Positions 46,412 through 56,211 are shown, counted from the first letter of the stretch. The stretch: 64,000 bases of DNA from Melioribacteraceae bacterium (GCA_021740785.1 JAIOZI010000004.1:41309-105308); one strand, 5' to 3'. Translations and numbers: made by a program. The notes: generated by a model not told the origin, from the sequence alone.

Positions 46412-47525
46412 GAAATTTCAAACAAACAGGCGAGTCTATTTTAATTTCTTCCCCGGTAAAACTCAACATTCCTGTTTGTTCGTCCAGTTTGAAGACAATG
46501 ATATTACCGGAATTTTGATTTGCTGCCAGCAAAAATTTTCCGGTATTATCGAAGGTAAAATTCCTCGGCCAATCCCCTCTTGTTGATTCATATCCAACCA
46601 AATTCAATTCACCGGTTGTTTCATTAATTTCGTAAATCACGATTGAATTGTGACCGCGGTTTGAACCGTATAAAAATTTACCGCTTGGATGAACATGAAT
46701 ATCCGCACATTGATTATTATCTGCAAAATCATCTGGTAAAGTTTTATATGATTTTATTACGGTAAGCTGACCGTTTTCTTCATTGTATTCAAAATGAGTT
46801 ATGGTCGAATTCAATTCATTTATTACATACGCAAATCTTTTATTTGGATGAAAAGTCAAATGGCGCGGACCGGCTCCAGGTTCTGTATCAACCATTCCTG
46901 ACAGAATCAACTTTCCATTTTTAAAATCAATTTCATAAATCATAATTTTATCAATTCCCAGATCCACAGCATAAGCAAATTTGTTTTGTTTATCTAAATT
47001 AATATAGTGAACATGCGGTGCTTCCTGTCGGGATTTATTGATGCTTGATCCGTTGTGCTGAACAATTCCGGAGGCAGACTCGAGGCTGCCATCATTATTA
47101 ACGGGAAAAATTGCGGCATTTCCACCCATGTAATTTGCGGTAAATACAAATCTCGATTTATCGTCAACGGAAAGATAACATGGTGCGCCGCCTTCGGATG
47201 AAACCTTGTTAATAATCTCCAGATTAATATTTTCGCCGTCAATCTTAAATGCTGAAACGCTCCCGCTGTTCGATCCGTTGTAATTCATCGTTTCACCCAC
47301 AGCGTATAAATATTGATTTGATTTATCAATAGCTAAATATGATGGATTTTCTATTCCCCCGAAACTATTTAAAAATGTAAGCTTACCTTCATCATTAAAT
47401 TCGTAAATGAATATTCCAGGGTCTTCCGCTTTAGCATAAGTACCGATGAATAAAGTCTGATTTTGTGCGACGAGTATATCAAGGAGACAAAAAACAATTA
47501 TTATAGTTGCAAAGAATGATTTCAT
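46404..47525 (-). CDS. Exported lactonase-family seven-bladed propeller (6-phosphogluconolactonase-like, PF10282)
   Basis: Starting at ATG 47525 (after GGGAAAAAC) gives a signal peptide (MKSFFATIIIVFCLLDILVAQ); a longer frame to 47594 lacks one. The 373-residue protein has repeated YbhE/lactonase blades: TLFIGTYAKAEDPGIFIYEF, GAGPRHLTFHPN, VHPSGKFLYGSNRGHNSIV and WPRNFTFDNTGKFLL. The family includes 6-phosphogluconolactonases and 3-carboxymuconate cyclases; being exported, it more likely acts on extracellular sugar lactones. Convergent with the fucosidase. Confidence 0.85.
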   Translation of the reverse strand: MKSFFATIIIVFCLLDILVAQNQTLFIGTYAKAEDPGIFIYEFNDEGKLTFLNSFGGIENPSYLAIDKSNQYLYAVGETMNYNGSNSGSVSAFKIDGENINLEIINKVSSEGGAPCYLSVDDKSRFVFTANYMGGNAAIFPVNNDGSLESASGIVQHNGSSINKSRQEAPHVHYINLDKQNKFAYAVDLGIDKIMIYEIDFKNGKLILSGMVDTEPGAGPRHLTFHPNKRFAYVINELNSTITHFEYNEENGQLTVIKSYKTLPDDFADNNQCADIHVHPSGKFLYGSNRGHNSIVIYEINETTGELNLVGYESTRGDWPRNFTFDNTGKFLLAANQNSGNIIVFKLDEQTGMLSFTGEEIKIDSPVCLKFLN

Positions 47526-47673
47526 GTTTTTCCCAAAATGTTTTTCACAATATAAATATATTTTTAAAAAGACATTTGCCGTGAACAAATTCAAAATCTT
47601 TATCTAAATTTAAACCCGGCGCCATTTTAACATGTCAAATTAAATAACAAATACATTTTAGGAGATTGATAAA

Positions 47674-48051
47674 GTGAAACAAACAATAATAACCTTGCTG
47701 TTTGCATTATTTGTAACATCAATAATTTCAGCACAGCCAAGGATGAGACCCAACAGGGATGAGCAGGTAGAAGAATTAACGAAAAAACTTTCACTTAACG
47801 AAGAGCAAGTTTCGAAAGTAAAAATATTTTTTGAAGAGCAGGAGAAAGAAATAGAGAAAATGCGTTCAACTATGGAGCCCGGTGATTTTGGTGCCATGCG
47901 GGAAAAATTTTCAAGCATGCAGAAAAATCTGGACGATAAAATTGAATCTATTCTAACGGATGAGCAGAAAATTAAATTTTCCGAATATAAGATAGAACGC
48001 GAAAAGCTCCGTGAAGAAAGAAGAAAAAGCCGTGGCGGCGGAAGATGGTAA
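47674..48051 (+). CDS. Spy/CpxP-like periplasmic protein (LTxxQ-type)
   Basis: A 125-residue exported protein with a GTG start 8 bp after AGGAGAT. Signal peptide residues 1-20 (ending ISAQ). The mature chain is helical and highly charged, with the pair LSLNEEQVSKVKIFFEEQ and ILTDEQKIKFSEYK resembling the LTxxQ repeats of Spy/CpxP chaperone-sensors, and ends in an Arg/Gly tail. It lies just upstream of an OmpR/HisKA two-component pair, the CpxP-CpxRA arrangement, suggesting envelope-stress sensing. Confidence 0.7.
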   Translation: MKQTIITLLFALFVTSIISAQPRMRPNRDEQVEELTKKLSLNEEQVSKVKIFFEEQEKEIEKMRSTMEPGDFGAMREKFSSMQKNLDDKIESILTDEQKIKFSEYKIEREKLREERRKSRGGGRW

Positions 48052-48103
48052 TTTTCAATTTCCTTAATTGATTGTATTTGTAAAAATCTAAATACATTGT
48101 AAA

Positions 48104-48161
48104 CCTGCCGGGCTGATCATTTTTCAAAAGATCGGTTAAATGTGTCATTCAAACCGGCAGG
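48104..48161. promoter_or_regulatory. Long-range inverted repeat between the Spy-like gene and the response regulator
   Basis: AAACCTGCCGG-type arms: CCTGCCGG (48104-48111) and CCGGCAGG (48154-48161), 42 bp apart, with a small inner GATC...GATC pair. It may fold into a branched RNA that terminates or attenuates transcription; no T-run follows. Confidence 0.4.
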
Positions 48162-48192
48162 CTCATTTCTCATGATTTCCCTCTAAATAGGA

Positions 48193-48203
48193 TTTCTACA
48201 AAA
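48193..48203 (+). promoter_or_regulatory. TTTCTACAAAA motif upstream of the response-regulator gene
   Basis: The same TTTCTACAAA occurs twice in direct repeat 49 bp before the TonB-type receptor gene (50408-50429). Its place 23 bp before the regulator start suggests autoregulation. Confidence 0.35.
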
Positions 48204-48225
48204 TTACTTCTTATTTTTCCATACT

Positions 48226-48903
48226 ATGAAATTATTACTAGTTGAAGATAATCATTCGCTTAACAAAGATATTCAAGAATATTTGATTGAAAACGGATTC
48301 ACAGTTGAAACTGCATTCAATCTGCTGGAAGCATCCGAAAAATTATCCGTATATAAATACGATGCTTTGATAATTGATATCGGTCTGCCGGACGGTTCGG
48401 GATTGGAACTTATTAAGCAGGCAAAAAAGGATAAAATAAATTCCGCAATTTTAATTCTTACCGCAAAAGATAAACTTGAAGATAAATTAGAAGGATTGAA
48501 TCTCGGCGCCGATGATTACATGACCAAACCATTTCACAAAGCTGAACTAAATGCCAGGCTGCGTTCAATACTCCGGAGAAATCTTTTTGACCGCGACAAT
48601 AAAATAGCAGCCGGTGAAATTGAAATTGACCTGATAACAGCCGAAGTAAAAATAAAAAGTAAAGATATTATTCTAACCAAAAAGGAGTTTGATCTTCTCC
48701 TATACTTTATTCATAATAAGAATAGAGTGTTAACAAAGGAAAGCATTGCCGAACATTTATGGGGAGATCACGCCGATCAATCCGACAACTTTGATTTTAT
48801 CTATAACCACATAAAAAATCTTAGAAAGAAAATTACAAATGCCGGCGGAAAGAATTATATAACCGCCATGTACGGAATGGGCTATAAATTCACAATAAAA
48901 TAA
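48226..48903 (+). CDS. OmpR/PhoB-family response regulator
   Basis: A 225-residue two-domain regulator. The receiver has VEDN (acidic pocket), the phosphorylation site Asp51 (IIDIGLPDGSG), the switch Thr (LILTAKD) and Lys in MTKPF. The C-terminal winged helix (TKKEFDLLLYFIHNKNRVLTKESI) binds DNA direct repeats. The kinase gene follows after 9 bp. The neighbouring Spy-like and TonB receptor genes, with shared upstream motifs, are likely targets. Confidence 0.92.
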   Translation: MKLLLVEDNHSLNKDIQEYLIENGFTVETAFNLLEASEKLSVYKYDALIIDIGLPDGSGLELIKQAKKDKINSAILILTAKDKLEDKLEGLNLGADDYMTKPFHKAELNARLRSILRRNLFDRDNKIAAGEIEIDLITAEVKIKSKDIILTKKEFDLLLYFIHNKNRVLTKESIAEHLWGDHADQSDNFDFIYNHIKNLRKKITNAGGKNYITAMYGMGYKFTIK

Positions 48904-48912
48904 AAATCGAAA

Positions 48913-50178
48913 ATGAAAAAAGAATTTAAACTTCTACCCAAAATTACATTTGTTTTTATTGTCTTCGCATTTATTGCATTTTACAGCAGTGCAGTATTTT
49001 TAACAAACGAAGCTGATGAATTTATTTATGAAAATCTCGATTCCCGTTTTCAGAAATTCGAACACAGTATTAAGCATGATCTCGACCGGGGCGGTTCAAT
49101 TGAAAAATTGCGCAATTACATAAAAATTGATTCAGTTAATAAATCGGTAGACCTGACCAAATATCCCGTCTTTTCAGATACAACTATTTATGATGATGAA
49201 TTGGAATCTGACCGGAGCTATAAGAAAAAGACAATAATAATTGAATCGAAAAATCAATATTACCGTGTTGAACTTATTAGATTAGTCGATGATTTTATGC
49301 GTCTAAGAGAAGACATTTTCGAATCTCTTATTCCAGCGTTTATAATTCTTGCAGTTACATTTGTTTTGTTTGCTTATCTCCTTTCCGGTTATTATTTCCG
49401 TCCGTTTAATAAAATTCTTCAGGCAATGAAAACCTACAAAGTTGGAGAACCGAAAAACATTTCGAAAGTGAAAACCAACACAGCCGAATTTGTAAAGATG
49501 CAGAATCTCTACCATGAAATGATTGATAGAATTGAAGACGACTATCAGCGGTTAAAAGAATACACCGAACACATGGCGCATGAAATTCAAACGCCTTTGA
49601 CTATAATTCGAAATAAAACGGAAAACTTGATTGCAGATGAAGATTTGATGGACAAACATTCCGAAACAGTAAAAACAATTTATAATCAGACAAATCACCT
49701 TTCAAAATTGGGCAGCACGTTAAATCTTCTTACAAAAATTGAGAATAACGAATTCAATAAGTCTGAAAATTTACAGACCAAACCCGCAATAGAAAAGTTT
49801 ATTTCCGCTGTTGAAGAATTAGTGAAATTGAAAGATTTGAAAATTGCCGGCAATCTCAATCCCGGTCATTCTTTTTTCATCGATCCGATTTTGTTTGATG
49901 TTATTATTAGGAATTTGATAAACAATTCCATTAATTATTCGCATCCCGGTTCGGAGATAGTAATCACAACAAACGATGATTCTCTTCAAATATCAAATTA
50001 TGGCGATCCACTGCCGTTCGAAGAAGATAAGCTATTTGAGAGATTCCAAAGTAACGGCAAAACTTCAAATTCATTGGGCTTGGGATTGGCATTAATAAAA
50101 AAAATCTGCGAACTCAATCAACTTAAAATAGAATACAGTTATTCCGGCGGGATGCACAATTTCAAAATAAGCAATTAA
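48913..50178 (+). CDS. Membrane sensor histidine kinase
   Basis: A 421-residue kinase. TM helix 1 at ~9-30, a ~105-residue periplasmic sensor loop, TM helix 2 at ~136-158. The HisKA box is HMAHEIQTPLTI with phosphoacceptor His223; the ATPase domain has NNSINYSHP (N box) and GLGLALIKKIC (G2 box). The sensor loop shows no recognised ligand domain. Paired with the response regulator upstream, apparently in one transcript. Confidence 0.92.
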   Translation: MKKEFKLLPKITFVFIVFAFIAFYSSAVFLTNEADEFIYENLDSRFQKFEHSIKHDLDRGGSIEKLRNYIKIDSVNKSVDLTKYPVFSDTTIYDDELESDRSYKKKTIIIESKNQYYRVELIRLVDDFMRLREDIFESLIPAFIILAVTFVLFAYLLSGYYFRPFNKILQAMKTYKVGEPKNISKVKTNTAEFVKMQNLYHEMIDRIEDDYQRLKEYTEHMAHEIQTPLTIIRNKTENLIADEDLMDKHSETVKTIYNQTNHLSKLGSTLNLLTKIENNEFNKSENLQTKPAIEKFISAVEELVKLKDLKIAGNLNPGHSFFIDPILFDVIIRNLINNSINYSHPGSEIVITTNDDSLQISNYGDPLPFEEDKLFERFQSNGKTSNSLGLGLALIKKICELNQLKIEYSYSGGMHNFKISN

Positions 50179-50407
50179 CCCAGATAGATTTCCGAAATAT
50201 TCTAAATATCATTTCCGCGCAGATAAGATTCTAGTAGTTTTAAAGTAGACCTCCGATAGTCCGATCATAAGATTCGAAAGCATTTTATTGAACGTATTTC
50301 ATCTAACAATCTGTAGAACGACGAAGGGAAAATCAATTCTCAAAAGATTTTTAGAAGAACTTTTAATCATCTTCGCTTGTTTTGATTATTATTGACGACA
50401 AGTCCTT

Positions 50408-50429
50408 TTTTCTACAAATTTTCTACAAA
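50408..50429 (+). promoter_or_regulatory. Two 11-bp direct repeats TTTTCTACAAA, probable OmpR-type operator
   Basis: Units at 50408-50418 and 50419-50429 are identical and head-to-tail with 11-bp (one helical turn) spacing, the geometry used by OmpR-family dimers. They lie 49 bp before the TonB-type receptor. The rest of the 299-bp gap (50179-50477) shows no gene. Confidence 0.5.
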
Positions 50430-50477
50430 TTCGCACGCTATTTTACAGCGTACAAAAAATGAAATGGAGTGAATTAG

Positions 50478-52907
50478 ATGTTTAGGAATACCTTTACTGT
50501 ATTAGTGATTTTTTTGATATCAAGTTTAATTATAAACGCACAGACTAAACGGCAGTTAATGGGTGGAAAAATCACCGGTGAGGTGATCGATTCACAAGAA
50601 AATGTACCGATGGAATTTGCCAATGTTGTTGTTTTTAGTTCAACCGACAGTGCACAGGTAACAGGAACGGTTACAAATCAAAACGGAATATTTGAAACGG
50701 ATAAAATTCGTCCCGGCAGCTATTATGCATCAATCAGTTACATCGGCTTTGATGAAAAAATTATTAACGGAATCAAAATTAAAGATGGATCTGTAATTGA
50801 TTTGGGAACTGTGGTTTTGAGTCCGCATACTTTTGATGTTGATGATGTTGAAGTAGTCGCCGATCGTGCGCCTATTTCTTATGAGATTGATAAAAAGGTA
50901 ATTAATGTTAGTGAACAAATTACTGCAAGGTCTGGAAGTGCGGTGGATGTGCTGGAAAATGTTCCTTCTATTACTGTTGATATCGAGGGTAATGTATCGC
51001 TGCGGGGAAGCGGGAGTTTTCGTGTATTGATTGACGGTCGCCCGACTATTATGGAAGCGAATGAAATACTTCAGCAAATACCGGCGAGTTCAATTGAGAG
51101 CATTGAGATAATTACAAATCCCTCTGCTAAATATGATCCGGAAGGAACGGCGGGAATTATTAATCTCGTGATGAAGAAAAACAAAAATGTTGGATACAGC
51201 GGATTGGCTGAGCTAAGCGGTGGATTGAGAAATAAATACGGCGGACAGTTACTCGGTGATTATAAAACAAACTTATACACAATCACACTGGGTGTAGATT
51301 ATAACAACAGAAATTATTACCGTAACGAAGAAGAGATTAACCGAACGGTTTATCAAGGCAGCACTTCTTTCAGAAATTCATATGGTGAGTCTAATCATGA
51401 ACGCAGGTATTTTGGTCTCCGCGGTGAACTGGGACTGAACTTAAGCGAATCTGACTATTTAATGTTTGGATCAAGATACCGGGATGGCAAGTTTGGCGGT
51501 AATTCTACTCTTAATTACTCTGAGTGGAATGCAGCCGATGCGAACAAAGATTTATACAATAGTAATTCATTTAGAACCCGCGAAGGTAATCATTATTCCT
51601 TTTATATAAATTACGATCATAGGTTCAATGAAAACGGACATATTCTTACTGCGGAGATCCAATATGAAAATGAAAACGGTGACGAAGAAACAATAAATGA
51701 ATTATTGGATGCTAATTATAATATAACCAGCGGAAGGAAATCTACCGAAGCCGGACCCGGAAGTGAAATGGAAGCGAAGCTGGATTATACACTTCCACTC
51801 GGTGGTAAAACAAAATTTGAAGCAGGTTATCAAAATGAATTGGATTATTCCGATGAAATGACAGGTCTTTATGATTATAACCCGGCATCAGCGAGTTATG
51901 AAATTCAGCCTGAATTCAACCGGGAGGTGAAATATAAACGAAACGAGCACGCACTTTACACAATATTTGCGTCCGATTGGAAAGAACTCGGATATCAATT
52001 TGGGTTTAGAGCCGAATACACCGATAGAGAAATAGAGCTGACTAAAACCAATAATATTTTCACAATTGACCGTGTAGATTTCTTCCCTTCATTTCATCTC
52101 TCATATCAATTGGGAGGCGGGCATCAGGTAATGACAAGTTACACACGCAGAATCGATCGACCGCGCGGCTGGTATCTCGAACCGTTTGAAACATGGATGG
52201 ATGCTTACAATGTAAGAACCGGGAACCCGGCATTGCAGCCCGAGTATATCGATTCATATGAAATGGGTTACCAAGCATTATTGGGTAAAACAGTTTTCTC
52301 TATTGAAAATTATTACAGGGTAAATCATAATAAAATCGAAAGGATACGTTCCGTTTATTCCGGGAATGTTACACTGCATACAACTGAAAATGTTGGAACG
52401 GATTATTCATTCGGAACCGAGCTGATGTTCAATTTTGATCCTATCGAAAATTGGAATGTTAATTTAATGGGCAACCTTTATAATTATAGAATTGAGGGTG
52501 TAACTAACAATCAAGAGTATTCGCGTGAAAGTTTTAATTGGAACTCTCGATTGAATAACATGATTAAACTTTGGGATGCAACACAGCTTCAGTTTAATTT
52601 AATGTATAACAGTCCGTCGGTTTCTTCACAGGGAACCCGTGAAGGATTTTTCATGACCAACATTGCGCTTCGTCAGGATTTCTTCAACCGCTCTCTTTCG
52701 GCAACTCTGCAATTCCGTGATATTTTCGGAACTGCTCAATATGAATATACATCAGAGGCGGTAAATTATTATCAATATAATTTTGTAACAAGAGAATCTC
52801 CGATGGTTATGCTGAACCTCAGATTTACACTCAACAGGCAAAACCGTGATCGAGATCGTCGTGAGGGGGGCGACGGTATGGATTTCGGCGGCGGTGAAGA
52901 TTTTTAA
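50478..52907 (+). CDS. TonB-dependent receptor-like outer-membrane protein
   Basis: An 809-residue protein with signal peptide (residues 1-21, ending IINAQ). A carboxypeptidase-regulatory-like domain (GKITGEVIDSQENVPMEFANVVV, about 30-110) precedes a plug (SGSAVDVLENVPSITVDIEGNVSLRGSG) and a large barrel (outer membrane beta-barrel family, PF14905-like) with a Gly/Asp-rich tail. Members import or sense small molecules or peptides. Placement right after the two-component pair and the operator-like repeats suggests regulation by it. Confidence 0.88.
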   Translation: MFRNTFTVLVIFLISSLIINAQTKRQLMGGKITGEVIDSQENVPMEFANVVVFSSTDSAQVTGTVTNQNGIFETDKIRPGSYYASISYIGFDEKIINGIKIKDGSVIDLGTVVLSPHTFDVDDVEVVADRAPISYEIDKKVINVSEQITARSGSAVDVLENVPSITVDIEGNVSLRGSGSFRVLIDGRPTIMEANEILQQIPASSIESIEIITNPSAKYDPEGTAGIINLVMKKNKNVGYSGLAELSGGLRNKYGGQLLGDYKTNLYTITLGVDYNNRNYYRNEEEINRTVYQGSTSFRNSYGESNHERRYFGLRGELGLNLSESDYLMFGSRYRDGKFGGNSTLNYSEWNAADANKDLYNSNSFRTREGNHYSFYINYDHRFNENGHILTAEIQYENENGDEETINELLDANYNITSGRKSTEAGPGSEMEAKLDYTLPLGGKTKFEAGYQNELDYSDEMTGLYDYNPASASYEIQPEFNREVKYKRNEHALYTIFASDWKELGYQFGFRAEYTDREIELTKTNNIFTIDRVDFFPSFHLSYQLGGGHQVMTSYTRRIDRPRGWYLEPFETWMDAYNVRTGNPALQPEYIDSYEMGYQALLGKTVFSIENYYRVNHNKIERIRSVYSGNVTLHTTENVGTDYSFGTELMFNFDPIENWNVNLMGNLYNYRIEGVTNNQEYSRESFNWNSRLNNMIKLWDATQLQFNLMYNSPSVSSQGTREGFFMTNIALRQDFFNRSLSATLQFRDIFGTAQYEYTSEAVNYYQYNFVTRESPMVMLNLRFTLNRQNRDRDRREGGDGMDFGGGEDF

Positions 52908-53127
52908 CCCAAAAAATTCATTGGAAATGAATTTTTTGCCTCAGGCCGCTCATAAAATGTTTTAATAAAACATTTTATGAGCGGGGTTAACCCCGACAAT
53001 TTGTAAGATAAATATTTTGCTTAAATAACGAATGCCAAATTTCTATATGGCTAAGTATTTGATATTTCTTAACTTACAAATTGTCGGCCCGAAGGGCAGA
53101 TTTTCCAATGGAAAATCTGGGTTTAAT
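52904..53127 (+). repeat. ~224-bp multi-hairpin element, copy 1
   Basis: Nested inverted repeats: AAAAAATTCATT/AATGAATTTTTT; CGCTCATAAAATGTTTT/AAAACATTTTATGAGCG; GGGGTTAACCCC; CGACAATTTGTAAG pairing with CTTACAAATTGTCG about 75 bp later; CAGATTTTCC/GGAAAATCTG. It begins within the stop codon of the TonB-type gene. A reverse-oriented copy lies at 61325-61550. No coding frame; a non-autonomous mobile (MITE-like) element is likely. Confidence 0.85.
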
Positions 53128-53234
53128 TTCCCGTATTCCCTTATCTCTAAGTCCGGTGAACGCCGGACTTTTTTTTATCCTCAATTACGAAACTTTTCGT
53201 AATTAGCTGCGTCATAAGAGTAAACCAAAAAGAA

Positions 53235-53627
53235 ATGATGAATAAAAACAAATATAATCCAACTGAATCCGAACTTGAAGTTTTGAAAATTCTTTGGACG
53301 AAAGGACCGTCAACAGTGCAAACCGTAAATGATGAGCTCAATAAATCTAAGGAAGTTGGATACACGACAACTTTAAAAATTATGCAGATAATGTCTGACA
53401 AGGGATTAGTTAACAGAACCAAAGCCGGCAGAAAGCATATTTATAATGCGTTGGTAAATCAGCATGCCGCTCAGAAAATTCTATTGGAAAAAGTTCTCGA
53501 TACAGCTTTCTCCGGATCGGCAATGAATTTGGTGATGCATGCACTTGGTAATACCCGGACTTCGAAGCATGAGTTAAATCAAATTAAACAACTAATAGAA
53601 AAATTAGAAAGAGAACAAAATGACTGA
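53235..53627 (+). CDS. BlaI/MecI/CopY-family repressor
   Basis: A 130-residue winged-helix repressor. PTESELEVLKILWTKGPSTVQTVNDEL and GYTTTLKIMQIMSDKGLVNR are the standard BlaI DNA-binding helices, and the C-terminal part (SAMNLVMHALG) is the dimerisation domain with the proteolysis region. The next gene, an M56 peptidase, overlaps by 8 bp. Such pairs sense cell-wall damage or beta-lactams: the peptidase inactivates the repressor. Confidence 0.92.
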   Translation: MMNKNKYNPTESELEVLKILWTKGPSTVQTVNDELNKSKEVGYTTTLKIMQIMSDKGLVNRTKAGRKHIYNALVNQHAAQKILLEKVLDTAFSGSAMNLVMHALGNTRTSKHELNQIKQLIEKLEREQND

Positions 53628-55521
53628 CCTGAATTCATTTATTAATAATGAAATCACATATTCATTGGGTTGGACTCTCATTCATTCTTTATGGCAGTCC
53701 GCAATTATCTTTTTACTGCTTTACGTTGTTCTATTATTCACCGATAAACGAAATCCGGAAAGGCGTCTAAGAATTGCATCCTATTCTTTTGTATTTCAAT
53801 TTGTTATTTCAGCATTCACATTTGCAAAATTGCTGCAATCCAATACGAATGTAATGCCGGAACAGGCTGCTTCACTGCCGGCTTCTGGCATAATTAATAT
53901 TCATTCTCTTAATAATTTTTCCGGCGCTGAGTCAATCGTTCATAAAATTTCAATAGCTCCAATAGTTTCAGCCATCGATACATATATGCCTTTAATAATA
54001 GTTATCTATTTATCAGTATTGGTTTTCTATACAATAAAATTTTGCGGCGGTTTATACTATATCAGGAGATTACGTACAAATGATATTTTCGAAATTGATA
54101 ATCGGTGGAAACACAAGTTAGAAGAAATAAAATCAGAATTAGATATTGGAAAGAACATCAGTTTATTCGAATCGGCAAAAGTAATGGCGCCGATTGTAAT
54201 TGGTTATCTCAAACCGGTAATTCTCTTTCCTGTAGGGGCGCTCACAGGATTAACCGCGAAACAGGTTGAAACAATTTTAATTCACGAATTAATACACATC
54301 AAAAGAAATGATTATATAATAAATTTAATCCAATCGTACCTGGAGATAATTTTCTTCTTCAATCCGTTTATGAGAATCATCTCATCCACAATAAGAAAAG
54401 AGCGTGAGTTCATTTGTGATGACGAAGTATTAAAACATGCAGGAGACAAACTTGATTACATCAAAGCGCTTACAGAGTTTGAACTAAATTCAGCCGTTAA
54501 TAAAAATTTACAAACAGCATTAATAAAAAATAAAAATCAACTATTATGGAGGATTAACAGGATGTTAAATCAATCTAAAAGAGATAATGCTTCCGGGAGG
54601 AAGGCATTGTTCTCTCTAATCACACTAATAGTATTTAGTGCGGGAATTCTTTTTGCATGTTCTTCCGGGAATGAAAGTGCAAACGAAAACCTAAAAATGA
54701 CTACCCATCAAAATGAGAGCGGGAATCAAGAAACTAATAGTTATTCATCAAAAACAGAAACTCAACCGGATTCTTCTCAAAATGAAATGACTGTAATTTT
54801 TTGGGGGAAATATGAAGATGAAGAAAATCATGAATGGAAAGCTGTTTACAAGGATGATGAATTATCGGCGCTATCAAAGGATGATGTCCGCATTCCCGAA
54901 TCTGAACTTCACAAGTATGAATCATTTGTAAGAAAAAATATCACCAAAGAAAACAAACATTTTGATTGGGATTCTCGAGACTTCAGAGTTGATTTAGACG
55001 GACTTGAAGAATCATTAGAATCATTAAAAGATTTCAAGGTTCATATCGATTTCGACAAAACAAATATGAAGAGAGATTTAATGAAATTGAATGAAGAGCT
55101 TGCTCAATTAAAAGATATCAAGATAGATATCGATCTCTCGGAATTGAAAGAGAATCTTGCCGATATTAAGGTTGATCTCGCCGATTTTGAGATGCCTGAA
55201 ATTCCTGAGATTAACATTGATATGTCTGAATTAAAAGAATCAATGAAGAACCTTGATTTAGAGATGGCTGAATTAAATGTTGAACTCAAAAAACTTTCGG
55301 CATTTTTAAAAGAATTCAAAAATGAATTAATTGCCGATGGAATGATTGAAGATGAGGATGATATAAACACACTTGAATTCAACGCAAAGGATATGTACAT
55401 AAACGGTGAGAAAGTACCTAAAGACTTGCATAAGAAATATTTGGAATTATATAAGAAACACTTTGGTAAATATCCTGACAGCGATTCGGGTATTCACTGG
55501 CACAATGATGACGAAAAATAA
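53620..55521 (+). CDS. BlaR1-like M56 membrane metallopeptidase with unusual coiled-coil-like C-terminus
   Basis: A 633-residue protein. Four membrane helices (~17-40, ~52-70, ~120-145, ~325-345) surround the zinc site HELIH (222-226). After the last helix the protein does not carry the penicillin-binding domain of BlaR1. Instead there is a charged linker and a ~130-residue repetitive stretch (~470-600) of DIDLSELKENLADIK-type units, then an aspartate/histidine tail. It likely senses an envelope signal and cleaves the BlaI-like repressor encoded just upstream (8-bp overlap). Confidence 0.87.
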   Translation: MTDLNSFINNEITYSLGWTLIHSLWQSAIIFLLLYVVLLFTDKRNPERRLRIASYSFVFQFVISAFTFAKLLQSNTNVMPEQAASLPASGIINIHSLNNFSGAESIVHKISIAPIVSAIDTYMPLIIVIYLSVLVFYTIKFCGGLYYIRRLRTNDIFEIDNRWKHKLEEIKSELDIGKNISLFESAKVMAPIVIGYLKPVILFPVGALTGLTAKQVETILIHELIHIKRNDYIINLIQSYLEIIFFFNPFMRIISSTIRKEREFICDDEVLKHAGDKLDYIKALTEFELNSAVNKNLQTALIKNKNQLLWRINRMLNQSKRDNASGRKALFSLITLIVFSAGILFACSSGNESANENLKMTTHQNESGNQETNSYSSKTETQPDSSQNEMTVIFWGKYEDEENHEWKAVYKDDELSALSKDDVRIPESELHKYESFVRKNITKENKHFDWDSRDFRVDLDGLEESLESLKDFKVHIDFDKTNMKRDLMKLNEELAQLKDIKIDIDLSELKENLADIKVDLADFEMPEIPEINIDMSELKESMKNLDLEMAELNVELKKLSAFLKEFKNELIADGMIEDEDDINTLEFNAKDMYINGEKVPKDLHKKYLELYKKHFGKYPDSDSGIHWHNDDEK

Positions 55522-55563
55522 ATGAAAATTTGAAATCGTTAAAAGTTATTAACACATACATCC

Positions 55564-55595
55564 AAAAAAAAAGCGATGCAATTGCATCGCTTTTT
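55564..55595. terminator. Bidirectional terminator between the M56 and cold-shock genes
   Basis: A perfect 18-bp palindrome GCGATGCAATTGCATCGC (55573-55590) is flanked by nine A on the left and five T on the right, so it works in both directions for the two convergent genes. Confidence 0.92.
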
Positions 55596-55615
55596 GTCAA
55601 ATACTTTCAGGAAAT

Positions 55616-55825
55616 TTAAAGTGGTTTAACTTCCTGAGCCTGCAAACCTTTTTGACCTTGAACAACAGTGAATTCCACTTTTTGTCCTTCTTCTAAAGAT
55701 TTGTAACCATCGCCAACGATTGACTGAAAATGTACGAATACATCATCGCCTTCTTGTCGTTGAATAAATCCAAAACCTTTAGAATTGTTGAACCATTTTA
55801 CGGTTCCGGTTTCGCGCTCTGCCAT
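55616..55825 (-). CDS. Cold-shock domain protein (CspA family)
   Basis: A 69-residue single cold-shock domain with [17 protein letters not shown] (RNP1) and DVFVHF (RNP2), and the ending [15 protein letters not shown] typical of the family. It binds single-stranded RNA/DNA and melts mRNA structure. It is followed by a bidirectional terminator, and tRNA-Asn lies 138 bp upstream on the same strand. Confidence 0.96.
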   Translation of the reverse strand: MAERETGTVKWFNNSKGFGFIQRQEGDDVFVHFQSIVGDGYKSLEEGQKVEFTVVQGQKGLQAQEVKPL

Positions 55826-55962
55826 AAGAACGTCCTTTGAAAAATGTTTGTAACTATTTAATTAAAATAGAACAGAGCGCCTACATCTAAAAATTACATC
55901 TAATTTTTACTTCTGTATTGCTCAAGTTCAACTAAAAGAGCCGATATGTTTTCAGCTCTTTG

Positions 55963-56034
55963 CTCCGCGTGTAGGACTCGAACCTACAGCCCTGCGGTTA
56001 ACAGCCGCATGCTCTACCATTGAGCTAACGCGGA
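55963..56034 (-). tRNA. tRNA-Asn (anticodon GTT)
   Basis: The minus strand folds as a tRNA: acceptor arms TCCGCGT/ACGCGGA, D-loop AGCTCAATGGTAGAGC, anticodon loop CTGTTAA with GTT, and TTCGAGTC T-loop. The discriminator is G; CCA is not encoded. Length 72 nt. Confidence 0.95.
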
Positions 56035-56211
56035 ATAAAATAAAGAACAATCTATAATGGATTAAAATTATAGACTGTAAAGCTAGACTTTTTTTAATAT
56101 TTTGTCAAGTGTTTCCTGATCACAAAATTTTATCTCCATAAAATAATTTTCATATTAGATAACTTCTTTTCCGAGATTTGAGAAAAAATCCCGCGTCAGA
56201 TTTTGTAGTAT

